NCBI RefSeq assembly: GCF_018732085.1
Contig: NZ_CP076103.1
Coordinates: forward strand, 1,116,001 to 1,180,000
Reading direction: 5' to 3'
Source: Lysobacter capsici
GTDB taxonomy: Bacteria > Pseudomonadota > Gammaproteobacteria > Xanthomonadales > Xanthomonadaceae
Length of the DNA: 64,000 nucleotides
The first letter of the stretch is position 1. Each line of letters starts with the position of its first letter. The position numbers and the translations under genes are program-made. The notes below the pieces were generated by a model. The model saw only the letters and a program-made list of their open reading frames with translations. It ran no database searches and was not told where the DNA came from. This document shows positions 43,486-52,209 of this stretch, one piece after another.

Positions 43486-43993
43486 CGAAGCGGGTTCCGG
43501 GGTCGGTGGTCGTAGCGGGGAAGTATAGAGGAGCGCGGATCGCGACCCGGGTCCCGGTTTGCCGGACGGCTCAACGGTGATCCAGGTCGGGTCCGCTCGG
43601 GTCCGGACCGGGTTGGCGCCGGGTCGGGGGCGGGCGATTTCGCGCAGTTGGCGGCCGGTTCGGGGGTTTCGCCAACCGCGCCGCGCCGTCGCGATGGTCG
43701 AAATGACGGTGCCGGCACGGATCGGGCCGCGGGCTTGGCGGCAGGATCGGCAAAGCGGTTCGCGCCGATGGCTGATTTCCGATTCGGCCGGCGCAAAAGC
43801 CGCTCGCGCCCGGTTTCGCAGCCGGACGCGCGCCGAGTGGACTGACGGTGGCGGTCACGTGACGTTGAGGGTCAAAAAAGCACGACTTGGTTGGCATTCA
43901 CGAAAGAAGTGGTTGCCAGCCTGTGAAAAGTCCGTTATCTAATCCGGGGCCACACGAAGTGCGCGTAAGCGCTTGTGGCATGGGGAGATAACT
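43486..43993. other. Divergent mrcA-pilM control region
   Basis: 508 bp without a supported gene. On the minus strand a TATACT box (43522-43527) lies about 40 bp upstream of the PBP1A start; on the plus strand a likely pilM promoter lies at 43913-43941. The central 300 bp are GC-rich without clear features. Confidence 0.6.
43913..43941 (+). promoter_or_regulatory. Putative sigma-70 promoter of the pilMNOPQ operon
   Basis: TTGCCA (43913-43918) and TATCTA (43936-43941) with 17-bp spacing, about 50 bp upstream of the pilM GTG start. Confidence 0.5.
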
Positions 43994-45053
43994 GTGGGAC
44001 TCATCACAAAAAGCCAGCCGGCCTTGGTCGGCGTGGACATCAGCTCGACCGCGGTAAAGCTGTTGCAGCTCTCAAGAGTCGGCAACCGCTACCGGGTTGA
44101 GCACTATGCTGTCGAACCGCTGCCGCCCAATGCGGTGGTGGAAAAGAACATCGTCGAGGTCGAAGCGGTAGGCGAGGCGATCAAACGCGCCGTAGCCCGC
44201 TCGGGGACCCGCGTGAAGCACGCCGCCGCCGCGGTCGCCGGTTCCTCGGTGATCACCCGGGTCATCGGCATGCCGAACGATCTCGACGAAGACGAGATGG
44301 AGTCGCAGATCGAGCTGGAGGCGGCCAATTACGTGCCGTATCCGATCGACGAGGTGAACCACGACTTCGAGATCCTGGGGCCGATGCCCGGCGCTTCGGA
44401 CCATGGTCCAGGTGCTGCTCGCGGCCTCGCGATCGGAGAACGTCGAGGTGCGCGCTTCGGCGCTCGAGCTCGGCGGCCTGACCCCCCGGGTCATGGACGT
44501 GGAGGCGTTCGCGATCGAAAACGCGTTCGCGCTGCTCGCCGACACGCTCAGCGGGCCGCGCGACGGTCTGGTCGCCCTGGTCGATTCCGGCGCGACGATG
44601 ACCACGCTCAACGTCCTGCGCAACGGTCGCAGCCTGTATCACCGCGAACAGGTGTTCGGCGGCAAGCAGCTGACCGACGAGGTCATGCGCCGCTACGGTC
44701 TGAGCTACGAGGAAGCCGGTCTGGCCAAGCGCCAGGGCGGGTTGCCGGAGAGCTACCAGGCCGAGGTGCTTGAGCCGTTCAAGGAAGCGATGGTCCAGCA
44801 GGTCAGCCGTCTGCTGCAGTTCTTCTATGCCGGCAGCGAGTTCAACCGCGTCGATCAGATCGTGCTGGCCGGTGGCGGCGCCTCGATTCCGCGCATCGCC
44901 GAGATGGTCGAGGAGCAACTCGGCGTCCCGACCACCGTGGCCAATCCGCTCGCGCACATGACCCTGGGCCCGCGCGTCCAGGCGCATGCCCTGGCGCAGG
45001 ACGCGCCCGCGCTGATGATCGCCTGCGGCCTGGCCCTGAGGAGCTTCGACTGA
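43994..45053 (+). pseudogene. pilM: Type IV pilus assembly protein PilM, frameshifted
   Basis: It starts at GTG 43994 (reads GLITKSQPALVGVDISSTAV) after GGGGAGATAACT. The actin-like fold is clear: GVDISSTAVKLLQLS (phosphate 1), AAAAVAGSSVITRVIGMPND, QIELEAANYVPYPIDEVNHD up to EILGPMPGASD. At 44399-44403 the frame breaks: GACCATGG occurs where GACACCATGG would continue PilM, a net shortage of 2 nt. The rest, MVQVLLAASRSENVEVRASA ... LVDSGATMTTLNVLRNGRSL ... VLAGGGASIPRIAEMVEEQL, ends at TGA 45053. With 2 nt restored the product would be 353 residues, the normal size. PilM is the cytoplasmic partner of PilN, essential for type IV pili, so a sequence error is likely. Confidence 0.88.
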
Positions 45054-45868
45054 TGGCACGCATCAACCTGCTCCCGTGGCGCGCAGAGCGCCGCAAGGCA
45101 CGACAGAAGGAATTCGGCGCGATCATGCTGCTGTCGGTCCTGGCCGCGCTGGCGCTGTCGGTCTTGATCGTCTTCTACTACAGCAGCGAAATCAGCGGTC
45201 AGCGCAAGCGCAATGCGTTCCTCGACACGCAGATCGCCGAAGTCGAGAAGAAGATCACCGAGATCGAAGAGCTCGACAAGAAGAAGTCCAAGCTGCTCGC
45301 GCGCAAGGAAGTGATCGAGAAGCTGCAGTCCAACCGTTCGCAGATGGTGCATCTGTTCGATTCGCTGGTACGCACGATTCCCGACGGCGCGGTGCTGACC
45401 GCGATCAAGCAGGACGCGGAAACGCTGACCCTGGAAGGTCGCGCGCAGTCCAACGCCCGGGTCAGTACCTACATGCGCAACCTCGAAGTGTCCGGCTGGA
45501 TGACCAAGCCCGACCTGAGCATCATCGAGGCCAAGGGCAACGAGAAGGGCCTGCCGTACGAGTTCAAGCTGCAGGTCAAGCTGGCCAACCCGAACGCGCC
45601 CAAGGACGAGGACGGAGACGGCTTCCCGGATACGCCGGCGCCCGCCGACGCGACTGCGGCGCCTGCCGACGCCGCGGCTGCGCCCGCGGGAACGACGGCT
45701 CCGGCCGCGGTTCCGGCAGGGACCGCTCCGGCGGCTCCGGCTGACGCCAAGCCCGGCGCCGCGCCGGCCACGACGCCCGCCAAGCCCGCGCCTGCCCCCG
45801 CCCAGCCTGCCGCCGCGCCGGTAAAGCCCGCGCCCGCCGCCCCCACCAAGACAGGAGCCGCGTCGTGA
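45053..45868 (+). CDS. pilN: Type IV pilus alignment protein PilN with extended C-terminal tail
   Basis: The 271-residue product opens with the PilM-binding MARINLLPWR, then one transmembrane helix (about 24-43, IMLLSVLAALALSVLIVFYY), a coiled coil (about 50-95) and a ferredoxin-like periplasmic domain (LVRTIPDGAVLTAIKQDAET, YMRNLEVSGWMTKPDLSIIE, PYEFKLQVKLANP). After residue 185 come KDEDGDGFPD, which looks like a DxDGDGxxD calcium-binding loop, and about 75 residues of Ala/Pro-rich sequence. PilN in other genera is about 200 residues without such a tail. Its start overlaps the pilM stop by 1 bp, and its stop overlaps pilO. Confidence 0.94.
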   Translation: MARINLLPWRAERRKARQKEFGAIMLLSVLAALALSVLIVFYYSSEISGQRKRNAFLDTQIAEVEKKITEIEELDKKKSKLLARKEVIEKLQSNRSQMVHLFDSLVRTIPDGAVLTAIKQDAETLTLEGRAQSNARVSTYMRNLEVSGWMTKPDLSIIEAKGNEKGLPYEFKLQVKLANPNAPKDEDGDGFPDTPAPADATAAPADAAAAPAGTTAPAAVPAGTAPAAPADAKPGAAPATTPAKPAPAPAQPAAAPVKPAPAAPTKTGAAS

Positions 45869-46584
45869 GCAAGAAGGCTTCTATGAAGAACCTCGATATC
45901 AACAATATCGGCGGCTGGCCGCGCAACGCGCAGATCGTGTTCTGCGCGCTCGTTGGCGTGATCATCGTCGGTCTGGCCTGGTGGCTGTTCATCAGCGACA
46001 AGCGCGAAGAATTGCAGGGCCTCGAGCGGCAGGAAGCGGAACTGCGCACCACCTTCGAGACCAAGCAAGGGCGCGCGGCGAACCTGGAACCGCTCAAGCA
46101 GCAGCTCGCGCAGATGGAGCAGCAGTTGCAGCAGATGCTGCGGCAGCTGCCGAGCAAGACCGAAATGCCCGACCTGATCGTCGACATCTCGCAGACCGCC
46201 TTGGCGACCGGCATCTCCAACGAGCTGTTCCAGCCCGGTGCGGAAGTGCCCAAGGAGTTCTACGCCGAGAAGCCGATCGCGCTGCGCATGGTGGGCACCT
46301 ACCACCAGTTCGGCGCCTTCGTCAGCGGCGTGGCCTCGCTGCCGCGCGTGGTCATCATGACCATGCACGACATCTCGCTCAAACCCAAGGGCAAGAACAA
46401 CAAGGACGCGGTCGGCGGCATCACCCCGAACAGTCCGTTGGAGCTGGCCGGTACGGTCAAGACCTACCGCTATCTGGATGAAGACGAGATGGCTGCGCAA
46501 ACCCAGGCTGCTGCGGATGCCGCAGGCGGCGACAAGGGCGGTACAGACAGCAAGAAGACCGACGGCAAGAAGGGGGCTGACTGA
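45865..46584 (+). CDS. pilO: Type IV pilus alignment protein PilO
   Basis: The 239-residue product starts at GTG 45865 (reads SKKASMKNLDINNIGGWPRN), overlapping the pilN stop by 4 bp. One transmembrane helix (about 27-47, IVFCALVGVIIVGLAWWLFI), a coiled coil (KREELQGLERQEAELRTTFE, LKQQLAQMEQQLQQMLRQLP) and the periplasmic PilO domain (MPDLIVDISQTALATGISNE, YHQFGAFVSGVASLPRVVIM, LAGTVKTYRYL) are present. PilO pairs with PilN and contacts PilP, linking the inner-membrane platform to the PilQ secretin. The Gly/Lys-rich C-terminus is typical of low-complexity tails. Confidence 0.95.
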   Translation: MSKKASMKNLDINNIGGWPRNAQIVFCALVGVIIVGLAWWLFISDKREELQGLERQEAELRTTFETKQGRAANLEPLKQQLAQMEQQLQQMLRQLPSKTEMPDLIVDISQTALATGISNELFQPGAEVPKEFYAEKPIALRMVGTYHQFGAFVSGVASLPRVVIMTMHDISLKPKGKNNKDAVGGITPNSPLELAGTVKTYRYLDEDEMAAQTQAAADAAGGDKGGTDSKKTDGKKGAD

Positions 46585-46585
46585 G

Positions 46586-47382
46586 ATGGCCAATCGCCTC
46601 GCTTTCAATCGCTCCTGGAGCAGCGGCCTGTTCGCCGTCGCCCTGCTGCTCGTTTCCACCGGTTGCTTCCGCAGCATCACCAGCACGCCCGGCGATGCGC
46701 CGAACCTGGAAAAGTGGGTGGCCGAAGTCAAGGCCAAGCCGGCGCCGCCGCTGGACCCGCTGCCGGTGATGCAGCATCGCCGAACAGCGCAGGCTGCGCG
46801 ATCCGCAGACCGCACCGACAACAACAAGGCTCCGGCCCGGCAAGAAGGGCGACAGACCGCGAACAGTCCGCTCGATGGCTCGCATCGGGACCTACGCGGC
46901 AGCTATCGCGTGGTCATGCGCGCTGCTCGTGCGCCGGGTGCGACAGCAGACATGCGCCGACCAGCGCTGGATGCGCCGAACCTGGAAGTGGGTGGCGCGG
47001 CGGTCGCGCCGGCGCCGCGCTGGACGGGGGTGCACGAGCGCGAAACCTGGGTGGCCGAGAGGCCTCCGGCGCCCGCTCCGTGCAGCAGTTCGCCGCTTTC
47101 CACGCAGGACGCGCTCCCGCATCAGCGACAGCAGCCCGCGCGCGCGATGGTGGCATGGCTGGGGACGCCGCTCGATGGTCTCGACATGGCGGTCGCGGTA
47201 TCGTGGCGCTGGTCATGGCGCCCGACAAAGTGACTTATCGTGTTCGACCGGGTGCGTACATGGGGCAGAACGATGGTCGCGTGACCAGCGTTTCTGAGGA
47301 GCGCATCGACTTGGTGGAACTGGTGCCGGATGGCGCAGGCGGTTGGCTGGAACGTGATTGCTTCCGTATTCGAACGCAATGA
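46586..47382 (+). pseudogene. pilP: Type IV pilus lipoprotein PilP, scrambled by a decayed tandem duplication
   Basis: The N-terminus is intact: MANRLAFNRSWSSGLFAVAL with lipobox LVSTGC, DAPNLEKWVAEVKAKPAPPL and DPLPVMQ. The C-terminus is intact in another frame: LVMAPDKVTYRVRPGAYMGQ, NDGRVTSVSEERIDLVELVP, DGAGGWLERDCFRIRTQ, with stop overlapping the pilQ ATG (ATGA). Between about 46760 and 47215 no frame matches PilP. The 18-mer GATGCGCCGAACCTGGAA occurs at 46694 and again at 46970 (offset 276), and both stretches look like indel-riddled versions of the PilP middle. 797 minus 276 is 521 bp, the expected pilP length. This points to duplicated low-quality sequence or genuine decay. Confidence 0.82.
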
Positions 47383-49454
47383 AACATGATCGGTCGCCCA
47401 CGCTGGCTCGTGGCGCCCGCATGGCCGGGCTCGTGGTCGGCGTGCTCGCCGGCATCAGCGCTGTCCATGCGGCCCCTCCGGCCGCCGCTGCAGCTCCTGT
47501 CGTCCAGCCGTCGGCTCAGTTGCCCGCCGCCGCGACGGTCGCGCCGACGCCGAGCAACGACCCGTCCAAGCAATTGCCGGGCACGATTTCGGTCGCCAAC
47601 ATCGACTTCAAGCGCGGCGACGGCGGCTCGGGCAAGCTGATCGTGCGCTTCAGCGGCGACGGTGCGATGCCCGACATGCGCAACCAGGGCTCGGAAGTGC
47701 TGGTCAATGTCGGCAATGCGCAGTTGCCGGCGGCGTTGCAGCGCCAGCTCAACGTGGTCGACTTCGCCACGCCGGTGCAGCGCATCGATGCGCGCGTGAG
47801 CGGCACCGGCACCCAGCTGGTGCTCAACACCAGCGGCGCCTACGACACGATGGCCTACCAGACCGGTCGCGACTACATCGTCGAAGTCGTGCCGCGCACG
47901 GCGCAGGCCGGCAATCGCGCGGTCGGCGCGCCCGCGGGCGCCAAGTCGACCGGCAATGCCGCGCCGACCTCCGGCACGATCTCGCAGGCGCCGGCTGGCG
48001 TGGTGCGCAGCTACTCCGGCCGCCCGGTGACCTTCAATTTCCAGGACGTGCCGGTGCGCACCGTGCTGCAGTTGGTCGCCGAAGAGTCCAACCTCAACAT
48101 CGTCGCGGCCGACACGGTCCAGGGCAACGTCACCCTGCGTCTGGTCAACGTGCCGTGGGATCAGGCGCTGGACATCGTCCTGCAGGCCAAGGGCCTGGAC
48201 AAGCGCCGCAGCGGCAACGTGGTGTGGGTCGCGCCGCAGGCCGAAGTGGCCAAGTACGAGCAGGATCGCGAAGACGCGCGCATCGCGCTCGACAACCGCG
48301 TCGACCTGACCACCGAATACATCCAGATCAACTACCACAACGCCGCGCAGATCTATAAGGCGCTGACCGAGGCCAAGGGCATCGGCGGCGGCAGCTCTAG
48401 CGGTGAAGGTGCTCAGAGTGAAAACGGGTTCTTGTCGCCGCGTGGGCGTCTCGTCGCCGATGAGCGTACCAACACGTTGATGATCAGCGACATCCCGAAA
48501 AAAGTGGCCCAGATGAAGGAGCTGATCCGGGTCATTGACCGTCCGGTCGATCAGGTCCTGATCGAGGCGCGCATCGTGATCGCGACCGAAAGCTTTGCCC
48601 GCGACCTCGGCGCGCGCTTCGGCGTCTCCGGACAGAAAGGCGATGTGATCACCAGCGGTACGCTGGAAAGCATCAATAACTATCGCAACACCGCCGCCAA
48701 GAACGAACTGATCTCTGCGCAGGCGAATAAACTGACGGACGATGCGAGGTTGTTCGACGGAGTTGATAACGCCAAGGCCAACGCCTTGCGGGATCAGGCC
48801 CGTTCCCTGCTGCAAACCATCACCAATCCGGCCTTCCTGTTCCCGGCCAGCCTCAACAGCAACGTCGGCGTTATCAATCCGGCCGGCGCGCTCGCGTTCA
48901 CGATCCTCGGCAAGTGGGTCAATTTGGACATGGAGTTCTCCGCGATGCAGACCGAAGGTCGCGGCGAAGTGGTGTCCAACCCGCGCGTGGTCACCAGCAA
49001 CCAGCGTGAAGCGGTGATCAGCCAGGGCCAGGAAGTGGGCTACGTGACGATCTCGCCGCAGCAGGGCGGCAACAGCATTCCGATCCCGAACGTCCAGTTC
49101 AAAGACGTGCTGATGGAGATGAAGGTCAATCCGACCATCACCAACGACGGCCGCGTGTTCCTGAACATGAGCGTCAAGAAGGACGAGGTCGAAGGCTTCG
49201 TCGACACCTCGATCGGTCAGGTGCCGCAGATCAACAAGCGCAACATCAACACCGCGGTGCTGGTCGAGGACGGTCAGACCGTCGTGATCGGCGGCGTCTA
49301 CGAGTTCCGCGATCGCACCGATCTGTCCAAGGTGCCGTTCCTGGCCGACATCCCGTTCCTCGGCAATCTGTTCAAGAAGAAGAGCCGCAGCAAGGAAAAA
49401 GCCGAGCTGCTGATCTTCGTGACGCCGAAGGTGATGCAGGTGACGCAGCGCTGA
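47379..49454 (+). CDS. pilQ: Type IV pilus secretin PilQ
   Basis: This 691-residue outer-membrane secretin is read from ATG 47379 (overlapping the pilP stop by 4 bp); ATG 47421 is an alternative. A signal peptide (MAGLVVGVLAGISAVHA) precedes an Ala/Pro-rich stretch, one AMIN domain (about 70-175: ISVANIDFKRGDGGSGKLIV), the N0 domain (about 210-285: RPVTFNFQDVPVRTVLQLVA), N1 (VDLTTEYIQINYHNAAQIYK) and the secretin core (VISQGQEVGYVTI, VLMEMKVNPTITNDGRVFLN, VEDGQTVVIGGVYE, VPFLADIPFLGNLFKKK). PilQ of Pseudomonas has two AMIN domains; here only one is seen. The pore part is intact. Confidence 0.93.
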   Translation: MKHDRSPTLARGARMAGLVVGVLAGISAVHAAPPAAAAAPVVQPSAQLPAAATVAPTPSNDPSKQLPGTISVANIDFKRGDGGSGKLIVRFSGDGAMPDMRNQGSEVLVNVGNAQLPAALQRQLNVVDFATPVQRIDARVSGTGTQLVLNTSGAYDTMAYQTGRDYIVEVVPRTAQAGNRAVGAPAGAKSTGNAAPTSGTISQAPAGVVRSYSGRPVTFNFQDVPVRTVLQLVAEESNLNIVAADTVQGNVTLRLVNVPWDQALDIVLQAKGLDKRRSGNVVWVAPQAEVAKYEQDREDARIALDNRVDLTTEYIQINYHNAAQIYKALTEAKGIGGGSSSGEGAQSENGFLSPRGRLVADERTNTLMISDIPKKVAQMKELIRVIDRPVDQVLIEARIVIATESFARDLGARFGVSGQKGDVITSGTLESINNYRNTAAKNELISAQANKLTDDARLFDGVDNAKANALRDQARSLLQTITNPAFLFPASLNSNVGVINPAGALAFTILGKWVNLDMEFSAMQTEGRGEVVSNPRVVTSNQREAVISQGQEVGYVTISPQQGGNSIPIPNVQFKDVLMEMKVNPTITNDGRVFLNMSVKKDEVEGFVDTSIGQVPQINKRNINTAVLVEDGQTVVIGGVYEFRDRTDLSKVPFLADIPFLGNLFKKKSRSKEKAELLIFVTPKVMQVTQR

Positions 49455-49476
49455 GTCGCGGCACCGGTAACAGCGA

Positions 49477-49504
49477 AGAGGGCCTACGGGCCCTCTTTGC
49501 GTTT
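49477..49504 (+). terminator. Rho-independent terminator after pilQ
   Basis: Stem AGAGGGCC / GGCCCTCT with a TACG-type loop followed by TTGCGTTT, 20 bp after the pilQ stop. Confidence 0.8.
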
Positions 49505-49767
49505 GCGGAGTCCGGACTTCGCGAGGTCGGCCCTTGCGACCGGGCTGAACAGCCGCGAACACCGAGGCATCGCTGCGCCCGGTCCAGCGAGGCGGGAGAA
49601 TCCATGCCCTACCTTCGGCACTTCCCCGCGCCCGCCGCGCGCGTCTGAATGAGACCTGCGATCGCCGAAGTAGAACGACGTTTTGAACCTTGACGGCGAA
49701 CTTCGGTCAAAATCGGCCCAAACCCCGCCTCGCCCCCGCCCTTGCCGGCGCGTCACCTGGATACCGG
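49505..49767. other. Intergenic region before the MoxR operon
   Basis: The whole pilQ-moxR gap is 313 bp. Apart from the pilQ terminator I see no gene, repeat or clear promoter; the sequence CAGCCGCGAACACCGAGGCA and onward has no recognised structure. Confidence 0.55.
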
Positions 49768-50793
49768 ATGGACAACGCATCAACCCTCGCCCGCGATCCC
49801 GCCACCGCCTCCGGCGCTGAAACCGCGCGCCTGCACGACGCCTTCCGCGCGCTGCGCGATGCGCTGGCGCTGGAAATCGTCGGCCAGGCCGAGCTGATCG
49901 AGCGGCTGCTGATCGCGCTGCTGGCCGATGGTCACCTGCTGGTCGAAGGCGCGCCCGGCCTGGCCAAGACCAGCGCGGTGCGCGCATTGGCCTCGCGCCT
50001 GGAAGCCGAGTTCGCGCGCGTGCAATTCACCCCCGACCTGCTGCCGGCCGATCTGACCGGCACCGAGGTGTGGCGCCAGCAGGAAGGTCGTTTCGAATTC
50101 CAGCCCGGGCCGATTTTCCATCCGATCCTGCTCGCCGACGAAATCAATCGCGCGCCGGCCAAGGTGCAATCGGCGCTGCTCGAAGCGATGGGCGAACGCC
50201 AGGTCACCGTGGGCCGGGCGACCTATGCCTTGCCGCAGTTGTTCCTGGTCATGGCGACGCAGAACCCGATCGAGCAGGAAGGCACCTTCCCGCTGCCCGA
50301 GGCGCAGCTCGACCGCTTCTTGATGCACGTGCGCATCGGTTACCCGGAAGCGGCGGCCGAAACCGAAATCCTGCGGCTGGCGCGCGAACGCGCGCGGCAG
50401 ACGCTCAAGACCGCGCCGGCGCCGGTGGCCAAGATGCCGCTGGCCGACGTGTTCGCGGCGCGCGAGTCGGTGCTGGACCTGCATGTCGCGCCGTCGGTGG
50501 AGCGGTATCTGGTCGAGATCGTGCTGGCCTCGCGCGATGCCGCGCGTTACGACCCCGCGCTCGCCCGGCGCATCGCCTGGGGCGCCAGCCCGCGCGGCTC
50601 GATCGCGCTGGAGCGGTGCGCGCGTGCGCACGCGTGGCTGGCCGGCCGCGACTTCGTGACCCCGGACGACGTGCGCGCGATCGCGCCGGAAGTCCTGCGC
50701 CATCGCATCCTGCCCAGCTACGAAGCCACCGCGGAAGGATGGGACGGCGATCGCCTGCTCGGCGAGTTGCTCAAGAAGGTGCCGTTGCCTTGA
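49768..50793 (+). CDS. MoxR family AAA+ ATPase
   Basis: The 341-residue product from ATG 49768 (MDNASTLARDPATASGAETA) contains the MoxR AAA_3 core: VGQAELIERLLIALLADGHL, Walker A GAPGLAKTSAV, FTPDLLPADLTGTEVW, Walker B LLADEINRAPAKVQSALLEA, the sensor segment MATQNPIEQEGTFPLPEAQL and the C-terminal lid (IAWGASPRGSIALERCARAH). MoxR ATPases act as chaperones that mature or activate partners through VWA-domain proteins. It heads an operon whose later genes encode the DUF58, DUF4381, VWA, VWA-TPR and BatD proteins. Confidence 0.94.
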   Translation: MDNASTLARDPATASGAETARLHDAFRALRDALALEIVGQAELIERLLIALLADGHLLVEGAPGLAKTSAVRALASRLEAEFARVQFTPDLLPADLTGTEVWRQQEGRFEFQPGPIFHPILLADEINRAPAKVQSALLEAMGERQVTVGRATYALPQLFLVMATQNPIEQEGTFPLPEAQLDRFLMHVRIGYPEAAAETEILRLARERARQTLKTAPAPVAKMPLADVFAARESVLDLHVAPSVERYLVEIVLASRDAARYDPALARRIAWGASPRGSIALERCARAHAWLAGRDFVTPDDVRAIAPEVLRHRILPSYEATAEGWDGDRLLGELLKKVPLP

Positions 50794-50825
50794 GGGCCGG
50801 GAATCGGGAATCGGGATTCGGGATT
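50794..50825. repeat. REP-D single arm
   Basis: GGGCCGGGAATCGGGAATCG / GGATTCGGGATTCG between the MoxR and DUF58 genes, without a mirrored arm. Confidence 0.7.
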
Positions 50826-50860
50826 CGTAACGGCGAAGTTCGCAGGAGCGGGTCGGGTCG

Positions 50861-51757
50861 ATGAGCGAGGGCGTGGTTCCGAGTCTGACCGAACTGGTCG
50901 CGCTGCGCGCCGCCGTCAGCGGCCGTCGCAGTGCGCGGCTGGGCCGTCACGGCGTCAGCGGACAGGCGCTGTCGCCGCTGCGCGGGCGCGGCATGGAGTA
51001 CGCCGAATCGCGCGAGTATTCGCTCGGCGACGACGCCCGTCATATCGACTGGCGCCTGACCGCGCGCACCGGTCGCGCGCATACCAAGTTGTTCCAGGCC
51101 GAACGCGAACGCTTGACCCTGATCGTCGCCGACACCGCGCCGTCGTTGTATTTCGGTACCCGCGTGCGCTTCAAGTCGGTGCAGGCCGCGCGTGCCGGCG
51201 CGGTCGCGGCCTGGGCCGCGGCGCGCGACGGCGACCGCATCGCCGCCTTGCGCGGCAGCCTGCGCGAAGCGCCGGTGACGCCGGCCTCCGGCCCGCGCGG
51301 CGCCTTGCGCGTGCTCGACGCGATGGTGCGCTGGTACACCCAGCCGCCGGCCGAGGATGCCGGGCTCGGGGTGGCGCTCGATCACGCCGCGCGTCTGCTG
51401 CGGCCGGGCTCGCGCCTGATCGTGCTCGCCGATCCGGCCAGCATCGCCGCCTTGCCGCAGCGCCGCTGGGCGGTGCTGGCCCAGCATCACGAGGTGATCG
51501 TGCTGCTGCTGACCGATCCGATCGAAACCCAACCGCCGTTGTCGGCGTTGCCGTTCAGTCGCGACGGCCAACGCATCGAACTCGATCTGGGCGTGGATGC
51601 GCAACGCAAGCGCTGGCACGACAGCTTCGTCGCGCCGGTCGAGGTCGCGTTGGACAAATTGCCGCTGCGCGGCGTGCGCGTGCAGGCGCTGTCGACCGAC
51701 GCGGCGAGCGAATCGTGGCTGCCCTTGCTGGGCCGCGCGCGGCCGCTGGTGGCCTGA
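50861..51757 (+). CDS. DUF58 domain protein
   Basis: The 298-residue product carries the DUF58 signature REYSLGDDARHIDWRLTART (RxYxxGDDxRxIDW), preceded by SPLRGRGMEYAES and followed by LFQAERERLTLIVADTAPSL. A VWA-like core follows (LIVLADPASIAALPQRRWAV). DUF58 proteins accompany MoxR ATPases and are taken to link them to membrane VWA proteins. No transmembrane helix is obvious. The next gene starts at the last base of its stop codon (TGATG), so the two are coupled. Confidence 0.9.
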   Translation: MSEGVVPSLTELVALRAAVSGRRSARLGRHGVSGQALSPLRGRGMEYAESREYSLGDDARHIDWRLTARTGRAHTKLFQAERERLTLIVADTAPSLYFGTRVRFKSVQAARAGAVAAWAAARDGDRIAALRGSLREAPVTPASGPRGALRVLDAMVRWYTQPPAEDAGLGVALDHAARLLRPGSRLIVLADPASIAALPQRRWAVLAQHHEVIVLLLTDPIETQPPLSALPFSRDGQRIELDLGVDAQRKRWHDSFVAPVEVALDKLPLRGVRVQALSTDAASESWLPLLGRARPLVA

Positions 51758-52209
51758 TGTCGGCGCCGCTGGCTCTGCGCGATGTGCACAACACCCTGGC
51801 GCCGTCGTGGTGGCCGCTGGCGCCGGGCTGGTGGATGGTGATCGGCGCGCTCGCGCTGATCGCTGTCGCGTTGTATGCGCTGCGGCGCTGGCGCGAACGC
51901 CGCCGCCGGCGCATCAACGACCTGTTCGATCGCGCGCTCGCCGGCGCCGACACGCCCGCGGCCGAAGTGGCGGCGATGTCGGAGTTGTTGCGTCGCGCCG
52001 CGCGCCGCCGCGATCGCGACGCCGATCGCCTGCAAGGCGAACAGTGGCTGGAATTTCTCGATCGCGGCAGCAAGCGCCGCGATTTCGCCGACGGCGCCGG
52101 CCGGCTGCTGCTCGACGGCGGTTATCGCCGCGAGGTCGATCGCGAACAGGCCGATGCCCTGCGCGAAATCGCGCGCCGGCGTTTCCTGCGCTGGATGGGC
52201 GTGTCCTGA
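51757..52209 (+). CDS. DUF4381 family membrane protein
   Basis: The 150-residue product starts at ATG 51757 (MSAPLALRDVHNTLAPSWWP), one base overlapping the DUF58 stop. One transmembrane helix (about 25-44, WMVIGALALIAVALYALRRW) is followed by a basic cytoplasmic region (RERRRRRINDLFDRALAG) and a helical domain with LLRRAARRRDRDADRLQGEQ, WLEFLDRGSKRRDF and EIARRRFLRWMG. This matches DUF4381, which is found only in MoxR/VWA operons. The stop is coupled (TGATG) to the next VWA gene. Confidence 0.88.
   Translation: MSAPLALRDVHNTLAPSWWPLAPGWWMVIGALALIAVALYALRRWRERRRRRINDLFDRALAGADTPAAEVAAMSELLRRAARRRDRDADRLQGEQWLEFLDRGSKRRDFADGAGRLLLDGGYRREVDREQADALREIARRRFLRWMGVS

Noticed and set aside
40822..43515. 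Plus-strand open frame of about 897 codons opposite PBP1A
   Set aside because: Shadow; the minus-strand frame has the transglycosylase and transpeptidase motifs.
43994..45053. Two separate pilM-like genes (43994-44773 and 44403-45053)
   Set aside because: Together they make exactly one PilM with a single 2-nt break; two genes are not supported.
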